Assembly: GCA_964644695.1 (NCBI GenBank)
Contig: CAZXWN010000001.1
Location: 650,481 to 714,480, forward strand
DNA from: CAZXWN01 sp964644695 [NCBI: uncultured bacterium]
GTDB taxonomy: Bacteria > UBP4 > UBA4092
Reading direction: 5' to 3'
Length of the DNA stretch: 64,000 nt
Below are positions 18,517-26,784 of this stretch, in pieces. A program made the translations under genes and the position numbers. Under the pieces are notes generated by a model. It was not told the origin of the DNA. It ran no database searches and saw only the letters and a program-made list of their open reading frames with translations. Every line of letters begins with the position of its first letter. The stretch's first letter is position 1.

Positions 18517-20310
18517 CTAAATATTTGGATACATCGACATAGCATTAAACCAGCGTTTGAGCTGATCTATTCGATCCTGTTCTTTCACAGCTAAGGCTAA
18601 AGGTCTTCCCCGTGTATCAATAACAACACCAGCAACACCGCCCATTAATTCAGCACGAAGAGTTTTCCCAAGGCCAGCGCCTGCATCATATTTTCCTTTA
18701 GGTGTGATTTCAATAGATACCTTTTGATCTTTTGTTGCAGGATACAGCTTCAATTCGCCAAAGGGTAATGAATCATTGAATGTTTCTGAACCAATGGTTA
18801 AAGAATAACTCACACAATCATCACCAGGTTTTCCTGTTCCAGTGACTGCCACACAAGTTCCTAAATTAATCAAACAGTCTTTCTCAAAAACTTCTGTGGC
18901 AGCTGCTTCATGAACTTCTGCCAAAACACCTAAATGGGGCATCATAAAGATGGAGTCAACCGCCAAACGAGTAATACCTTCACATTGGAAAGCATCCATC
19001 ATCATTAACATGGATTGCACACGTCGAGGGGCGTGGGATAAAACTCCACCAGAACCAATCAACAAATCCAGACTCTTCATGTTAATTAAACTCTGGCCTG
19101 ATTCTACTTGTTTGAAAGAATCCGCAATGGACCTTTCCTGTTGTACACCCTTAAGTCCAACCGCCAGTAATTTATGTTGGTCCAAAGCAAGACGCAGAGC
19201 CTCACGGCAAATAGCCTGTTCCAGGATGAGATCTTCCAAGGTCTGCGGTATTGTGGTAGGTCGAATCATTTTATTCTTAATGCGGTTATTAATATCCTTT
19301 TCAGTAAACGGAAAAGGTACCCAACGAAGAATGTTTTTAATTCCCGCATCAGCTAACACATTAGACACTGAATAACTCATTCCTAAATTGGCCGATACAG
19401 TTCGATTGAATACTGTTTCAAAAACAGAAAAGACATCCGTAGTGGCGCCCCCAATATCTACACCCAAGGCATTAATTCCCTGGCTTTTAGCAACTTTTTC
19501 AATCAGATATCCGACAGCAGCTGGCGTCGGCATAATGGGTCTGCCAACCCATTCTTTGAGTTTCCCATATCCAGGAGCCTGCGCCATAACATGTTCCATA
19601 AACATGTCTTGAATTTTCATGCGGGCAGGTCCAAGGTTTTCTTTTTCAAGTGTGGGGCGAATATTATCCGTAATCACTAAATCAACAATCTTGCCTAAAC
19701 TTTTGGTAATCTCGTCTCGAGCCTTAATATTCCCGGCATAGATAACAGGAAGCCGATAAGTATGACCTAATCGAGGACGAGGATTGGCGGCGGCGATATA
19801 TTCTGCCAGCTCGACAACATGAGTAATAGTACCCCCATCGGTACCACCAGACAAAAGAATCATGTCAGGACGAAAACCCCTAATCCGCTCAATTTTTTGA
19901 TGAGGCAAACGACCGTCATTGGAAGCCAGAACATCCATAACAATAGCCCCGCCACCCAAAGCCGCACGCTGAGCACTTTCACCAGTCATAGACTTTACTG
20001 CACCTGCGACTAACATCTGGAGTCCACCCCCAGCGGATGAAGTAGATATATATATATCCACGCCATGTTTATCCTTGGCGGGGGTGATAATCTTTTCACC
20101 ATCCAAAATCTTTCGCCCGGATAATTCTTCTACTTCAGCAATGGCATTGAGAACACCTCGGGTTACATCATTAAAAGGCGCTTCAACAGTCGTTGGAGCT
20201 TCCCCACGATAGGTCTGTCGGTATTCTCCATTCACTTTTTCTATCAGAATAGCTTTAGTTGTTGTACTGCCACAATCGGTTGCGATAATTACATTTAATG
20301 GATTATCCAT
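18517..20310 (-). CDS. MutL-like ASKHA ATPase (glutamate mutase L family)
   Basis: Protein of 597 residues of the MutL/GlmL family, named for an accessory protein of B12-dependent glutamate mutase. The sugar kinase/actin-like ATPase fold is plain: phosphate-1 loop TDCGSTTTK (residues 11-19), ISTSSAGGG, ILLSGGTDGG, second phosphate loop GVDIGGATTDV (about 290-300) and DLLIGSGG. I chose the ATG at 20310: AAGGG lies upstream and it overlaps the previous gene by 8 bases (ATGGATAA). No mutE or mutS (mutase or B12-binding subunit) occurs in the window, and the neighbours are membrane proteins, so a role in glutamate metabolism is doubtful. It may instead energise the linked complex. Confidence 0.82.
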   Translation of the reverse strand: MDNPLNVIIATDCGSTTTKAILIEKVNGEYRQTYRGEAPTTVEAPFNDVTRGVLNAIAEVEELSGRKILDGEKIITPAKDKHGVDIYISTSSAGGGLQMLVAGAVKSMTGESAQRAALGGGAIVMDVLASNDGRLPHQKIERIRGFRPDMILLSGGTDGGTITHVVELAEYIAAANPRPRLGHTYRLPVIYAGNIKARDEITKSLGKIVDLVITDNIRPTLEKENLGPARMKIQDMFMEHVMAQAPGYGKLKEWVGRPIMPTPAAVGYLIEKVAKSQGINALGVDIGGATTDVFSVFETVFNRTVSANLGMSYSVSNVLADAGIKNILRWVPFPFTEKDINNRIKNKMIRPTTIPQTLEDLILEQAICREALRLALDQHKLLAVGLKGVQQERSIADSFKQVESGQSLINMKSLDLLIGSGGVLSHAPRRVQSMLMMMDAFQCEGITRLAVDSIFMMPHLGVLAEVHEAAATEVFEKDCLINLGTCVAVTGTGKPGDDCVSYSLTIGSETFNDSLPFGELKLYPATKDQKVSIEITPKGKYDAGAGLGKTLRAELMGGVAGVVIDTRGRPLALAVKEQDRIDQLKRWFNAMSMYPNI

Positions 20311-20644
20311 TGTTTTTTTCCCTTGATTGAGCTCGTTCTTCAATTCTTCGGATAAATAATTCAAGTCCCTGTCGGTGCTCCAGGATTCGAATCACTTTTT
20401 CATAATCTTTCTGTGATATAAACGGATCCATATAAGGCTGTATAACTGTCATTAATTGGCTGCTTACAAAATTTAACGGCATCACGGAATACAAAGTCCA
20501 GACAGCACTGGTTACCAATCGTTTTTTTATTATGTAATCAATTACCTTATCCAGTACCTTCAAATCATCCTCGGTTGGTTCAGGACAACTTTCCAGTGTA
20601 AAGGCATTCCGAATCATATCTTTCAAACGATTGATTTTATTCAA
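20303..20644 (-). CDS. Small helical protein of the MutL-type cluster
   Basis: Protein of 113 residues, apparently all helical and soluble, ending in a charged helix (FIRRIEERAQSREKNNG). Family not recognised. Its last codons carry the ribosome-binding site and start of the MutL-like gene (8-base overlap), so the two should be made in fixed proportion. It lies one base after the PH-like protein gene. It is probably a small partner of the ATPase. Confidence 0.6.
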   Translation of the reverse strand: MNKINRLKDMIRNAFTLESCPEPTEDDLKVLDKVIDYIIKKRLVTSAVWTLYSVMPLNFVSSQLMTVIQPYMDPFISQKDYEKVIRILEHRQGLELFIRRIEERAQSREKNNG

Positions 20645-20645
20645 A

Positions 20646-21077
20646 TTAATAACATTCTTTCAAGTGTTTTTTCAAAGATTCAAGAAGGACTTCTGAAACA
20701 GGTCCTTCTGGAAGTATTAAATAAAGCCCACGAAAACTATCCAGACGATGAGGAATCTCGAAGGTCGATAACTGAATACCACGTCGACATTGATAAAAAC
20801 AACGAAATTCTGACCATCTGCGTTCATAGCAAGCCAGAGGGGTTTTAACACGCACCCGCTGGTCATCTATATCATAATGAATGGGGATAAAATACCGTGA
20901 CAACGCCCCGACTAATAACACTACTGACAATAGGGAAAAAGCCACACTCTGATAGCTAACTAAAATAATCAGAGCAATCGACAGGATAAACAAAAGAATC
21001 ACTAGGGTTTTTAACCTGGATTCGTTGGCCAGATGAACATCCCAGCTATAAATGAGTTTTTCCTGTTTATCTCCCAC
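20646..21077 (-). CDS. Two-helix membrane protein with PH-like C-terminus
   Basis: First gene of the cluster. From the GTG at 21077 it has 143 residues: a short polar N-terminus, two adjacent membrane helices (about residues 22-62) and a beta-rich C-terminal part (FIPIHYDIDDQRVRVKTPL, YERRWSEFRCFY) of the kind seen in bacterial PH-like membrane proteins. The frame stays open to a TTG at 21152, which would add 25 residues; neither start has a strong Shine-Dalgarno, so the start is uncertain. Function unknown. Confidence 0.55.
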   Translation of the reverse strand: MGDKQEKLIYSWDVHLANESRLKTLVILLFILSIALIILVSYQSVAFSLLSVVLLVGALSRYFIPIHYDIDDQRVRVKTPLACYERRWSEFRCFYQCRRGIQLSTFEIPHRLDSFRGLYLILPEGPVSEVLLESLKKHLKECY

Positions 21078-21190
21078 AAGTCCAATCTCTATCTCTATTT
21101 TTACTAAATTATGAATGTTACCACAGGGTACCGAGTAAGTAAATAATATCAAAATCCCATTTTATTATCGAAAATTCAATCAGCATGTAT

Positions 21191-21216
21191 ATCGAACGAG
21201 ATCGATCTTGTTCGAT
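21191..21216. promoter_or_regulatory. 26-base palindrome between divergent operons
   Basis: atcgaacgagatc followed by gatcttgttcgat forms a 26-base palindrome with a single mismatched pair and no loop. It sits between the MutL-type cluster (leftward) and mrp (rightward), the right place for an operator bound by a dimeric regulator controlling one or both. Confidence 0.45.
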
Positions 21217-21276
21217 GATTGTTTTGGCGTTCAATTACCCTAATTTTTGACTATAAAAGTAGATAGTTAAACATGT

Positions 21277-21282
21277 TACAAT
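21277..21282 (+). promoter_or_regulatory. Possible extended -10 box for mrp
   Basis: TACAAT preceded by TGT (TGTTACAAT) forms an extended -10 element 29 bases before the mrp start. No matching -35 box was found at normal spacing, as is common with extended -10 promoters. Confidence 0.35.
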
Positions 21283-21311
21283 AAGGAAATTTAATTAAAA
21301 GGATACTTATT

Positions 21312-22391
21312 ATGTCTGAAAGCAAAGTAACCCTTATAAAAGAACGCTTAAAAGAAGTAAAATATCCTGGATACAGCCGGGATATAGTGTCATTTGGATT
21401 TATAAAGAAAGTTGCCGAATGCGATGGCCTAGTAAAAATTGAACTCCAGGCCACCGGATTGAATGACTCTGTAAAAGCCACCATTATCCAAGACATTCAA
21501 AATTTACTGCAAAAAGAATCCGGAATTAAAGAAGTGGCTGTTTCTTTTGTTGACCCCGCCCCCGCTCCAACACAACCACCACTCAAAAAGACGAATCCCA
21601 ATGACCCATGGCAAGACCAAATACCTGTGGAAGGCGTTGAAAACATCATTGCCGTTGCCAGTGGTAAAGGTGGCGTTGGAAAATCCACAGTGTCTGTTAA
21701 TTTAGCCTGTGCCTTAAAATCTTTAGGTTATCGCGTTGGACTAATGGATTGTGATATCTATGGACCGAGTATCCCAATAATGGTCGGAACCCACGAAAAG
21801 CCACAAGTAATTGGTGAGGATCGCCTGGTACCGATTCAAAAGTATGGATTAAATATCATGTCTATAGGCTTTATGATTGATGAAGATGAACCCGTTATCT
21901 GGCGTGGGCCTATGATTCAGAGTGCCATCAAACAATTCTTACATGGTGTAAACTGGGGCCCCTTGGATTACCTTATTGTTGATTTACCCCCTGGGACAGG
22001 TGATGCACAGTTAAGCCTGGCACAACAAGTCCCAATCACGGGTTCTGTGATTGTAAGTACCCCCCAGGATGTAGCTCTGATTGATGCCAAAAAAGGGGTT
22101 GCCATGTTCAAAAAAATCAATGTTCCCGTTCTGGGAATAGTTGAGAACATGTCTGGATTCATTTGTCCGCATTGTGGTGAAAGAACAGATATTTTCAGCA
22201 CCGGTGGTGGGAAGAAGGAAGCTGAGAAACAAAATGTGGATTTTTTAGGCGATGTTCCACTCGACCTGGCAATCCGGCAACAGGGTGATAGTGGAATTCC
22301 CATCGTTGTTGCACAACCAGATTCCAGCCAATCGAATGCTTTTTTGAGTATTGCCAAAAAAGTCGCTGAAATCATTAAGAATAAAAAATAG
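21312..22391 (+). CDS. mrp: Mrp/NBP35-family Fe-S carrier ATPase
   Basis: Cytoplasmic P-loop ATPase of 359 residues that carries and delivers iron-sulfur clusters (ApbC/Mrp family). An N-terminal MIP18-like domain (residues 1-80) is followed by the deviant Walker A GKGGVGKST (about 116-124), the switch PPGTGDAQL and the cluster-binding CPHC (about 283-286). The N-terminal domain lacks the usual DPE motif, reading YPGYSRD instead. AAAGGA precedes the ATG. It is followed 15 bases later by a separate MIP18-family protein, a natural partner. Confidence 0.92.
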   Translation: MSESKVTLIKERLKEVKYPGYSRDIVSFGFIKKVAECDGLVKIELQATGLNDSVKATIIQDIQNLLQKESGIKEVAVSFVDPAPAPTQPPLKKTNPNDPWQDQIPVEGVENIIAVASGKGGVGKSTVSVNLACALKSLGYRVGLMDCDIYGPSIPIMVGTHEKPQVIGEDRLVPIQKYGLNIMSIGFMIDEDEPVIWRGPMIQSAIKQFLHGVNWGPLDYLIVDLPPGTGDAQLSLAQQVPITGSVIVSTPQDVALIDAKKGVAMFKKINVPVLGIVENMSGFICPHCGERTDIFSTGGGKKEAEKQNVDFLGDVPLDLAIRQQGDSGIPIVVAQPDSSQSNAFLSIAKKVAEIIKNKK

Positions 22392-22406
22392 AAAAGAGCT
22401 CTTTTT

Positions 22407-22715
22407 ATGCCTACCGTTGAACAGGTGTATGCCGCACTCAAAAGGTGCCAGGATCCAGAAATCCCAATAAATATTGTGGATTTAGGGTTAATTTACGACG
22501 TCGCAATAAACAATAATAATGTAACCGTCAAAATGACTTTGACCGTTAAAGGATGCCACATGAGCACTTATATTTCTGAAGATGCTCAAAGAAAAATATT
22601 AGAAGATACAGATGCTGAAGGGGTATCCGTGGAAATCGTCTGGGACCCACCTTGGAATCCAGCCATGATATCTGATGAAGGCCGAAAGCTGCTTGGACTA
22701 CCTGCTGAAAACTAA
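22407..22715 (+). CDS. MIP18-family (DUF59) Fe-S assembly protein
   Basis: Protein of 102 residues of the MIP18/PaaD/SufT family, involved in Fe-S cluster maturation. It has the family signature CQDPEIPINIVDLGLIYDV near residues 14-32 and one conserved Cys in TVKGCHMSTY, then WDPPWNPAMIS at the end. It is short, consisting of the single domain only. It sits directly after mrp in a two-gene operon closed by a terminator. It is closest to SufT/YitW-like proteins by eye. Confidence 0.85.
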   Translation: MPTVEQVYAALKRCQDPEIPINIVDLGLIYDVAINNNNVTVKMTLTVKGCHMSTYISEDAQRKILEDTDAEGVSVEIVWDPPWNPAMISDEGRKLLGLPAEN

Positions 22716-22745
22716 CAAAAAAACCGCCTGAATCAGGCGGTTTTT
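22716..22745. terminator. Bidirectional terminator between mrp operon and lpxB
   Basis: ccgcctg and caggcgg form a short GC stem flanked by an A-run on the left and a T-run on the right. It lies between two converging operons and overlaps the last bases of lpxB, so it should stop transcription from both sides. Confidence 0.85.
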
Positions 22746-23877
22746 ATTTTTTTATCAAACTTATTATTTCCTGGGCTGCTTTATGTGCAGCGCCCCCTTC
22801 ACCCAACATAGCTCGAACTTGACTTAGTTTTTCTCTCATTTGATTTCGGGCATTTTTATCCCTGATTAAATTAAGCGCCGTAGAGGTCAGTGATTGGGTT
22901 GATAAGCTTTCCTGGAGCAATTCCGGGACAATTAATTCCCCAGCCACAAGATTCACTAATCCGGCAAATGGTACTTTTATCAGTCGCCGCCCAATAAATG
23001 CACTAATGGGTGACACCCTGTAAACAATTATCATGGGAGTTTTTATTAATGCACCTTCGAGTGTAGCTGTTCCTGAACACACAATTGATAAATCTGACGC
23101 AGCTCTCCAGTCATAACGATTTTGTGTCACCAGAGTCAAATTTAGCCCCTTTACGAAGGGATTTGACTCCACCTGAGACTTGAATTTTTCATCTACAAGA
23201 ATTAAGACGAACCGAATATTGGGAATTTCCTTTTGGAGACATTGCGCTGATTCAAGCATTACTGGCAATAATCGATCATATTCTTGATTCCGACTTCCGG
23301 GTAAAAGCGAAACGAGAAAATCATTACTGTTAAAATTCATCTCGCGAAACAGTTCATCCCGAGTACGTGTAACCTGAACAACATCTACCAATGGATTACC
23401 TACATATCGCGCAGCAATATCATATTTCTTAAAAAACTCAGGCTCAAAAGGAAGAATACATAATATCTTCTTAAAATACTTTTTCAAAAGTTTAATGCGA
23501 CCCTGCCCCCAAGCCCACACTTGAGGACTAATGAAATAGATGAGAGGAACATCGAGAGAATAAAGTTTGGGAGCCAGACGTAGATTAAATCCTGGGCTAT
23601 CTATTACAATCACAGCATCAGGTCGATTTTGATTTACCCAGGAAACGATGTCAGACATGACTTGCTTATAAAATTTAAGATGTTTAAGTGCTTCAATATA
23701 GCCGACGACTGATTTCCCCGAAGTTTGTCGAAGCAGGTGGGCACCTTGAGCCTCCATAAGTAATCCACCGACACCATATATTTCAATAGTCGGATCTAAT
23801 AACCGCAAAGCTTTAATCAATTCAGCGCCGTGCAGGTCACCAGACTCTTCGCCAGCTACAATAAATAGTTTCGCCAT
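22744..23877 (-). CDS. lpxB: Lipid-A-disaccharide synthase
   Basis: GT19 enzyme of 377 residues that joins UDP-2,3-diacylglucosamine and lipid X to make the lipid A disaccharide at the inner membrane. Typical LpxB features are visible: AGEESGDLHGAELI at the N-terminus, VIVIDSPGFNLRLA, the ISPQVWAWGQGRIK signature, LLPGSRNQEYDRLLP and CSGTATLEGAL. Length fits the family. It is the last gene of the lpxA-lpxI-Gfo/Idh-lpxB operon and lies 5 bases after the oxidoreductase. Confidence 0.95.
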   Translation of the reverse strand: MAKLFIVAGEESGDLHGAELIKALRLLDPTIEIYGVGGLLMEAQGAHLLRQTSGKSVVGYIEALKHLKFYKQVMSDIVSWVNQNRPDAVIVIDSPGFNLRLAPKLYSLDVPLIYFISPQVWAWGQGRIKLLKKYFKKILCILPFEPEFFKKYDIAARYVGNPLVDVVQVTRTRDELFREMNFNSNDFLVSLLPGSRNQEYDRLLPVMLESAQCLQKEIPNIRFVLILVDEKFKSQVESNPFVKGLNLTLVTQNRYDWRAASDLSIVCSGTATLEGALIKTPMIIVYRVSPISAFIGRRLIKVPFAGLVNLVAGELIVPELLQESLSTQSLTSTALNLIRDKNARNQMREKLSQVRAMLGEGGAAHKAAQEIISLIKK

Positions 23878-23882
23878 AGGAT

Positions 23883-24833
23883 TTATTGGATAAACTTACC
23901 ACATTGCCGGGTAATCTCCAATGCAACCTGTAGAGCATCTCTCCCATGAGAACCTGTTACAACTGGGGGTTTCTTTAATCGAATACTTTCAATAAAAGAT
24001 TCCAATTCTCGCTGCAGAGAGGTTGTCTCTTGGGTAAAGGAAATCAACTCATGTGAAATATCCAATTGACCTTTTTTATTTACTTTACGAAGGACACTCA
24101 ATTCAGGCTTCATGTAATCCAGGGAAAGGTAGGCACCTTCCTGGAATATTCTGATTTTCCGATGACGTGTATTAGAGATTCTACTGGCGGTTATATTTGC
24201 CACACACCCATTTTCAAAGGTAATCCGGGCATTCGCAATATCCTCAAAAGAGGTTAATACGTTCACCCCGACACCCTCAATCTTGGAAATCTCAGAATCC
24301 ACAACAGTAAGAATAATATCAATATCATGAATCATTAGATCAAGAACAACCCCAACATCTTTAATCCGTGGATCAAAGGGCGCCAGGCGATGACACTCAA
24401 TAAATCGAGGATCCTTCACAACTTCCCGAAGTTTTATAACACCTAAATTAAAACGCTCTACATGCCCAACCTGAAGAATAGCTTTATTGTCATGGGCAAT
24501 ATGTAATATTTCTTCAGCCTGATTCAATCCAGATGTTATCGGTTTTTCAACCAGAGTATGAATACCCTTCTCCAAGAAATATTTACTGACTTCATAATGC
24601 TCTATGGTAGGAACGACCACTGTCACAGCATCAACTTTTCCAACAAGAGAGGATTTGTCAGTAACTACAGGCACATTATATTTTTCAGATATTTCACGGG
24701 CGCGAACCTCATTGACATCCATAATGCCAACAATTTCAACGCCAGATATCTTTTGAAGATTCTGGACATGAAATTCACCGAGCCGACCGACACCAATTAC
24801 GGCAACACGAATTATTTCTGATTGTGCACTCAT
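23883..24833 (-). CDS. Gfo/Idh/MocA oxidoreductase in the lipid A operon
   Basis: NAD(P)-dependent sugar oxidoreductase of 316 residues: N-terminal Rossmann motif GVGRLGEFHVQNL, the conserved VEKP in LVEKPITSG (about residue 91), and the catalytic-region LMIHDIDIILTV. It overlaps lpxI by 4 bases (ATGA). In Acidithiobacillus a member of this family, GnnA, oxidises UDP-GlcNAc at C3 so that GnnB can make the 3-amino sugar for amide-linked lipid A, and gnnA lies between lpxA and lpxB there. The position here suggests a similar role, but no gnnB aminotransferase is present in the window. Confidence 0.85.
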   Translation of the reverse strand: MSAQSEIIRVAVIGVGRLGEFHVQNLQKISGVEIVGIMDVNEVRAREISEKYNVPVVTDKSSLVGKVDAVTVVVPTIEHYEVSKYFLEKGIHTLVEKPITSGLNQAEEILHIAHDNKAILQVGHVERFNLGVIKLREVVKDPRFIECHRLAPFDPRIKDVGVVLDLMIHDIDIILTVVDSEISKIEGVGVNVLTSFEDIANARITFENGCVANITASRISNTRHRKIRIFQEGAYLSLDYMKPELSVLRKVNKKGQLDISHELISFTQETTSLQRELESFIESIRLKKPPVVTGSHGRDALQVALEITRQCGKFIQ

Positions 24834-25663
24834 TTAGGTTCAACTCCCACCAGACAAATACCAAAGTCTCTAGCCATGGCAGCCACATCATCTCTATTCA
24901 ACATGAGGGTATTCTTTGCCTCGACAGCAATAACACCACGGTTGATTGATTTGAATTTCTTTATGGTGCCCTTTCCTATCACTGGAATATCATAACGATA
25001 ATCTTGATTGGGTTTTGCTACCTTTACTAAGGTAATACCATCCTGAGCGTATTCTAGAGCTCGTTCAATCGCTTTATCCGTACCCTCTATGGCCTCAACC
25101 GCTAGTACGGCTCTATTTTTCACCAATACTGATTGTCCGATATCTTCGGCTGCAATATGTTTTGCTATTTGATACCCATACTCAATGTCTCGCAACTGCT
25201 TTTCATCAGGATTAATACCAGACATATTACCCAGGACAGCTAAATGTTCATCCATAAAGGTCCTTGCATCAAGAAAAGAGACACCAAACACACCGAAGGC
25301 ATTTGCTGCGGCACCAATTAGCGAATCTGCTTGTTGATTGGGTAACTTTTCTAGAGTATTGGTAATGATGGGATCAAAATTTTTAGACTCGAAAATCACA
25401 GACTGCTTTATTCGACCAGAGAATATGGCTTGATTAATCTGATTATCAACAAATCCACGGATAATGGGTTCAATCTTTCCAAAGGGAACCCATATAAAAT
25501 TGGGAATGATGTCTGCTAACTCTGGAAAGGTTATACCTTCAAAACCAATACCAATGACTTCTGAGCCTGATTTAATGGCCTCACGGGCTAAAATGACGGG
25601 ATAATCACCTTCACCAGCTATTAAACCAAACCGTTCAGGACGGGGTAAATTGAAATCACTCAT
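24830..25663 (-). CDS. lpxI: UDP-2,3-diacylglucosamine pyrophosphatase LpxI
   Basis: Protein of 277 residues of the LpxI (DUF1009) family, which hydrolyses UDP-2,3-diacylglucosamine to lipid X in bacteria that lack LpxH. Family segments seen are LIAGEGDYPVILARE near the start, the FSGRIKQS region and the C-terminal AVEAIEGTDKAI with KVAKPNQDYRYDIPVIG. It sits between lpxA and the Gfo/Idh gene, the usual setting for LpxI, which supports the call. Confidence 0.93.
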   Translation of the reverse strand: MSDFNLPRPERFGLIAGEGDYPVILAREAIKSGSEVIGIGFEGITFPELADIIPNFIWVPFGKIEPIIRGFVDNQINQAIFSGRIKQSVIFESKNFDPIITNTLEKLPNQQADSLIGAAANAFGVFGVSFLDARTFMDEHLAVLGNMSGINPDEKQLRDIEYGYQIAKHIAAEDIGQSVLVKNRAVLAVEAIEGTDKAIERALEYAQDGITLVKVAKPNQDYRYDIPVIGKGTIKKFKSINRGVIAVEAKNTLMLNRDDVAAMARDFGICLVGVEPK

Positions 25664-25689
25664 AAGAGTTTAACCTTATTGTGAATTAT

Positions 25690-26499
25690 TTATCGGCAAA
25701 TGCCGCGATGATGAGGACTATTTAATGAGTCCATTATGAAATCAATAAAATGTTGTATCTCGGGGCCTTTAATACACTCTTGTTCGATTTTTCGTATAGA
25801 CTCTTCAAGAGATAAGCCTGACCGATACAAAACTTTATATGCATTTTTTAACTGGGATATCACGTCATCTGTAAACCCATTACGCTTTAAGCCTAAAGAA
25901 TTTAAGCCATGGGGTACAACTGGATGACCATCCACCTTAATATAGGGAGGAACATCCTGAGTTACTTTGGATAATCCACCAATTAAGCTATAGGCTCCCA
26001 CTTTTACAAACTGATGGATACCAGATAAACCACCAATGATGGCATTATTTTCAATTACAACATGACCTGCAAGAGATGCATTATTTGCCATCACAACATT
26101 GTTACCAATAATTGAATTATGCGCCACATGGCAATAAGCCATGAGAAAACAGTTATTTCCAATAATTGTTTTCTCACCTTCATGGGTAGCACTATGGACA
26201 GTATTGAATTCCCGGAGAATCGTGTTTTCCCCAATTTCGACGTATGAAATTTCCCCTTTATACTTCAAGTCCTGTGGACTTCCACCAATAACACACTGAC
26301 TGTGGACCTGACAATTCTTTTGAATTGTTGTATATCCATTTATAACAACATTTGTATGGAGTTCAACACCATCATGAAGTGTAACATTTTCCCCAACAAC
26401 ACAAAAAGGACCTATTTTTACTTTATTACCAATTATCGCTTTAGGATGAATAATAGCTGTCGGATGAATTAAAGGACCGTCGACGTTAAGAGACATCAT
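25690..26499 (-). CDS. lpxA: UDP-N-acetylglucosamine acyltransferase LpxA
   Basis: First enzyme of lipid A synthesis, 269 residues, acylating UDP-GlcNAc (or its 3-amino analogue) at position 3 from acyl-ACP. The N-terminal two thirds are hexapeptide repeats forming a left-handed beta helix (IHPTAIIHPKAIIGNKV and following). The catalytic His is in MAYCHVAHNS. The C-terminal helical domain begins near GLNSLGLKRNGF. Two ATG codons in tandem could be the start. It is the first protein gene after tRNA-Val and probably shares its transcript. Confidence 0.95.
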   Translation of the reverse strand: MMSLNVDGPLIHPTAIIHPKAIIGNKVKIGPFCVVGENVTLHDGVELHTNVVINGYTTIQKNCQVHSQCVIGGSPQDLKYKGEISYVEIGENTILREFNTVHSATHEGEKTIIGNNCFLMAYCHVAHNSIIGNNVVMANNASLAGHVVIENNAIIGGLSGIHQFVKVGAYSLIGGLSKVTQDVPPYIKVDGHPVVPHGLNSLGLKRNGFTDDVISQLKNAYKVLYRSGLSLEESIRKIEQECIKGPEIQHFIDFIMDSLNSPHHRGICR

Positions 26500-26547
26500 T
26501 TACTTCTTTCGATAGGAACGATATAGGGGAAGATATCCGGAATGAAG

Positions 26548-26624
26548 TGGTGGGCGCTACAGGACTCGAACCTGTGACCTCTACCATGTCAAGGTAGCAC
26601 TCTAACCAGCTGAGCTAAGCGCCC
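26548..26624 (-). tRNA. tRNA-Val (GAC)
   Basis: Read on the minus strand, a 77-base cloverleaf starts GGGCGCT and ends AGCGCCC plus ACCA, a perfect 7-bp acceptor stem with CCA encoded. The D arm is TAGCTCAGCTGGTTAGAG. The anticodon arm is CTACC-TTGACAT-GGTAG, giving anticodon GAC (Val). The T arm carries GGTTCGAGTCC. It lies 48 bases upstream of lpxA in the same direction. Confidence 0.97.
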
Positions 26625-26784
26625 ATTCCAGGGTTACCCCCCTGTTTATTTACTACAAATAATAACTTTAAGTAAATCAAAGGGGTATGTCAAGTGATTA
26701 ATTCTCAATAAAGAATCAATTCATAAGACTATAAAAATTATACTAAAAACTAGACCAATTGTCATTGGTAGATTTTAAAATATC

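Noticed and set aside
18950-19375. 141-residue plus-strand frame inside the MutL-like gene
   Set aside because: Antisense shadow; low-complexity and unlike any family I know.
18517-20310. Glutamate mutase pathway gene set
   Set aside because: MutL family membership is clear, but no mutE or mutS-like B12-binding subunit lies in the window; the neighbours are membrane proteins.
21968-22441. 157-residue minus-strand frame over mrp
   Set aside because: Antisense to the well supported mrp gene, and it crosses into the next gene.
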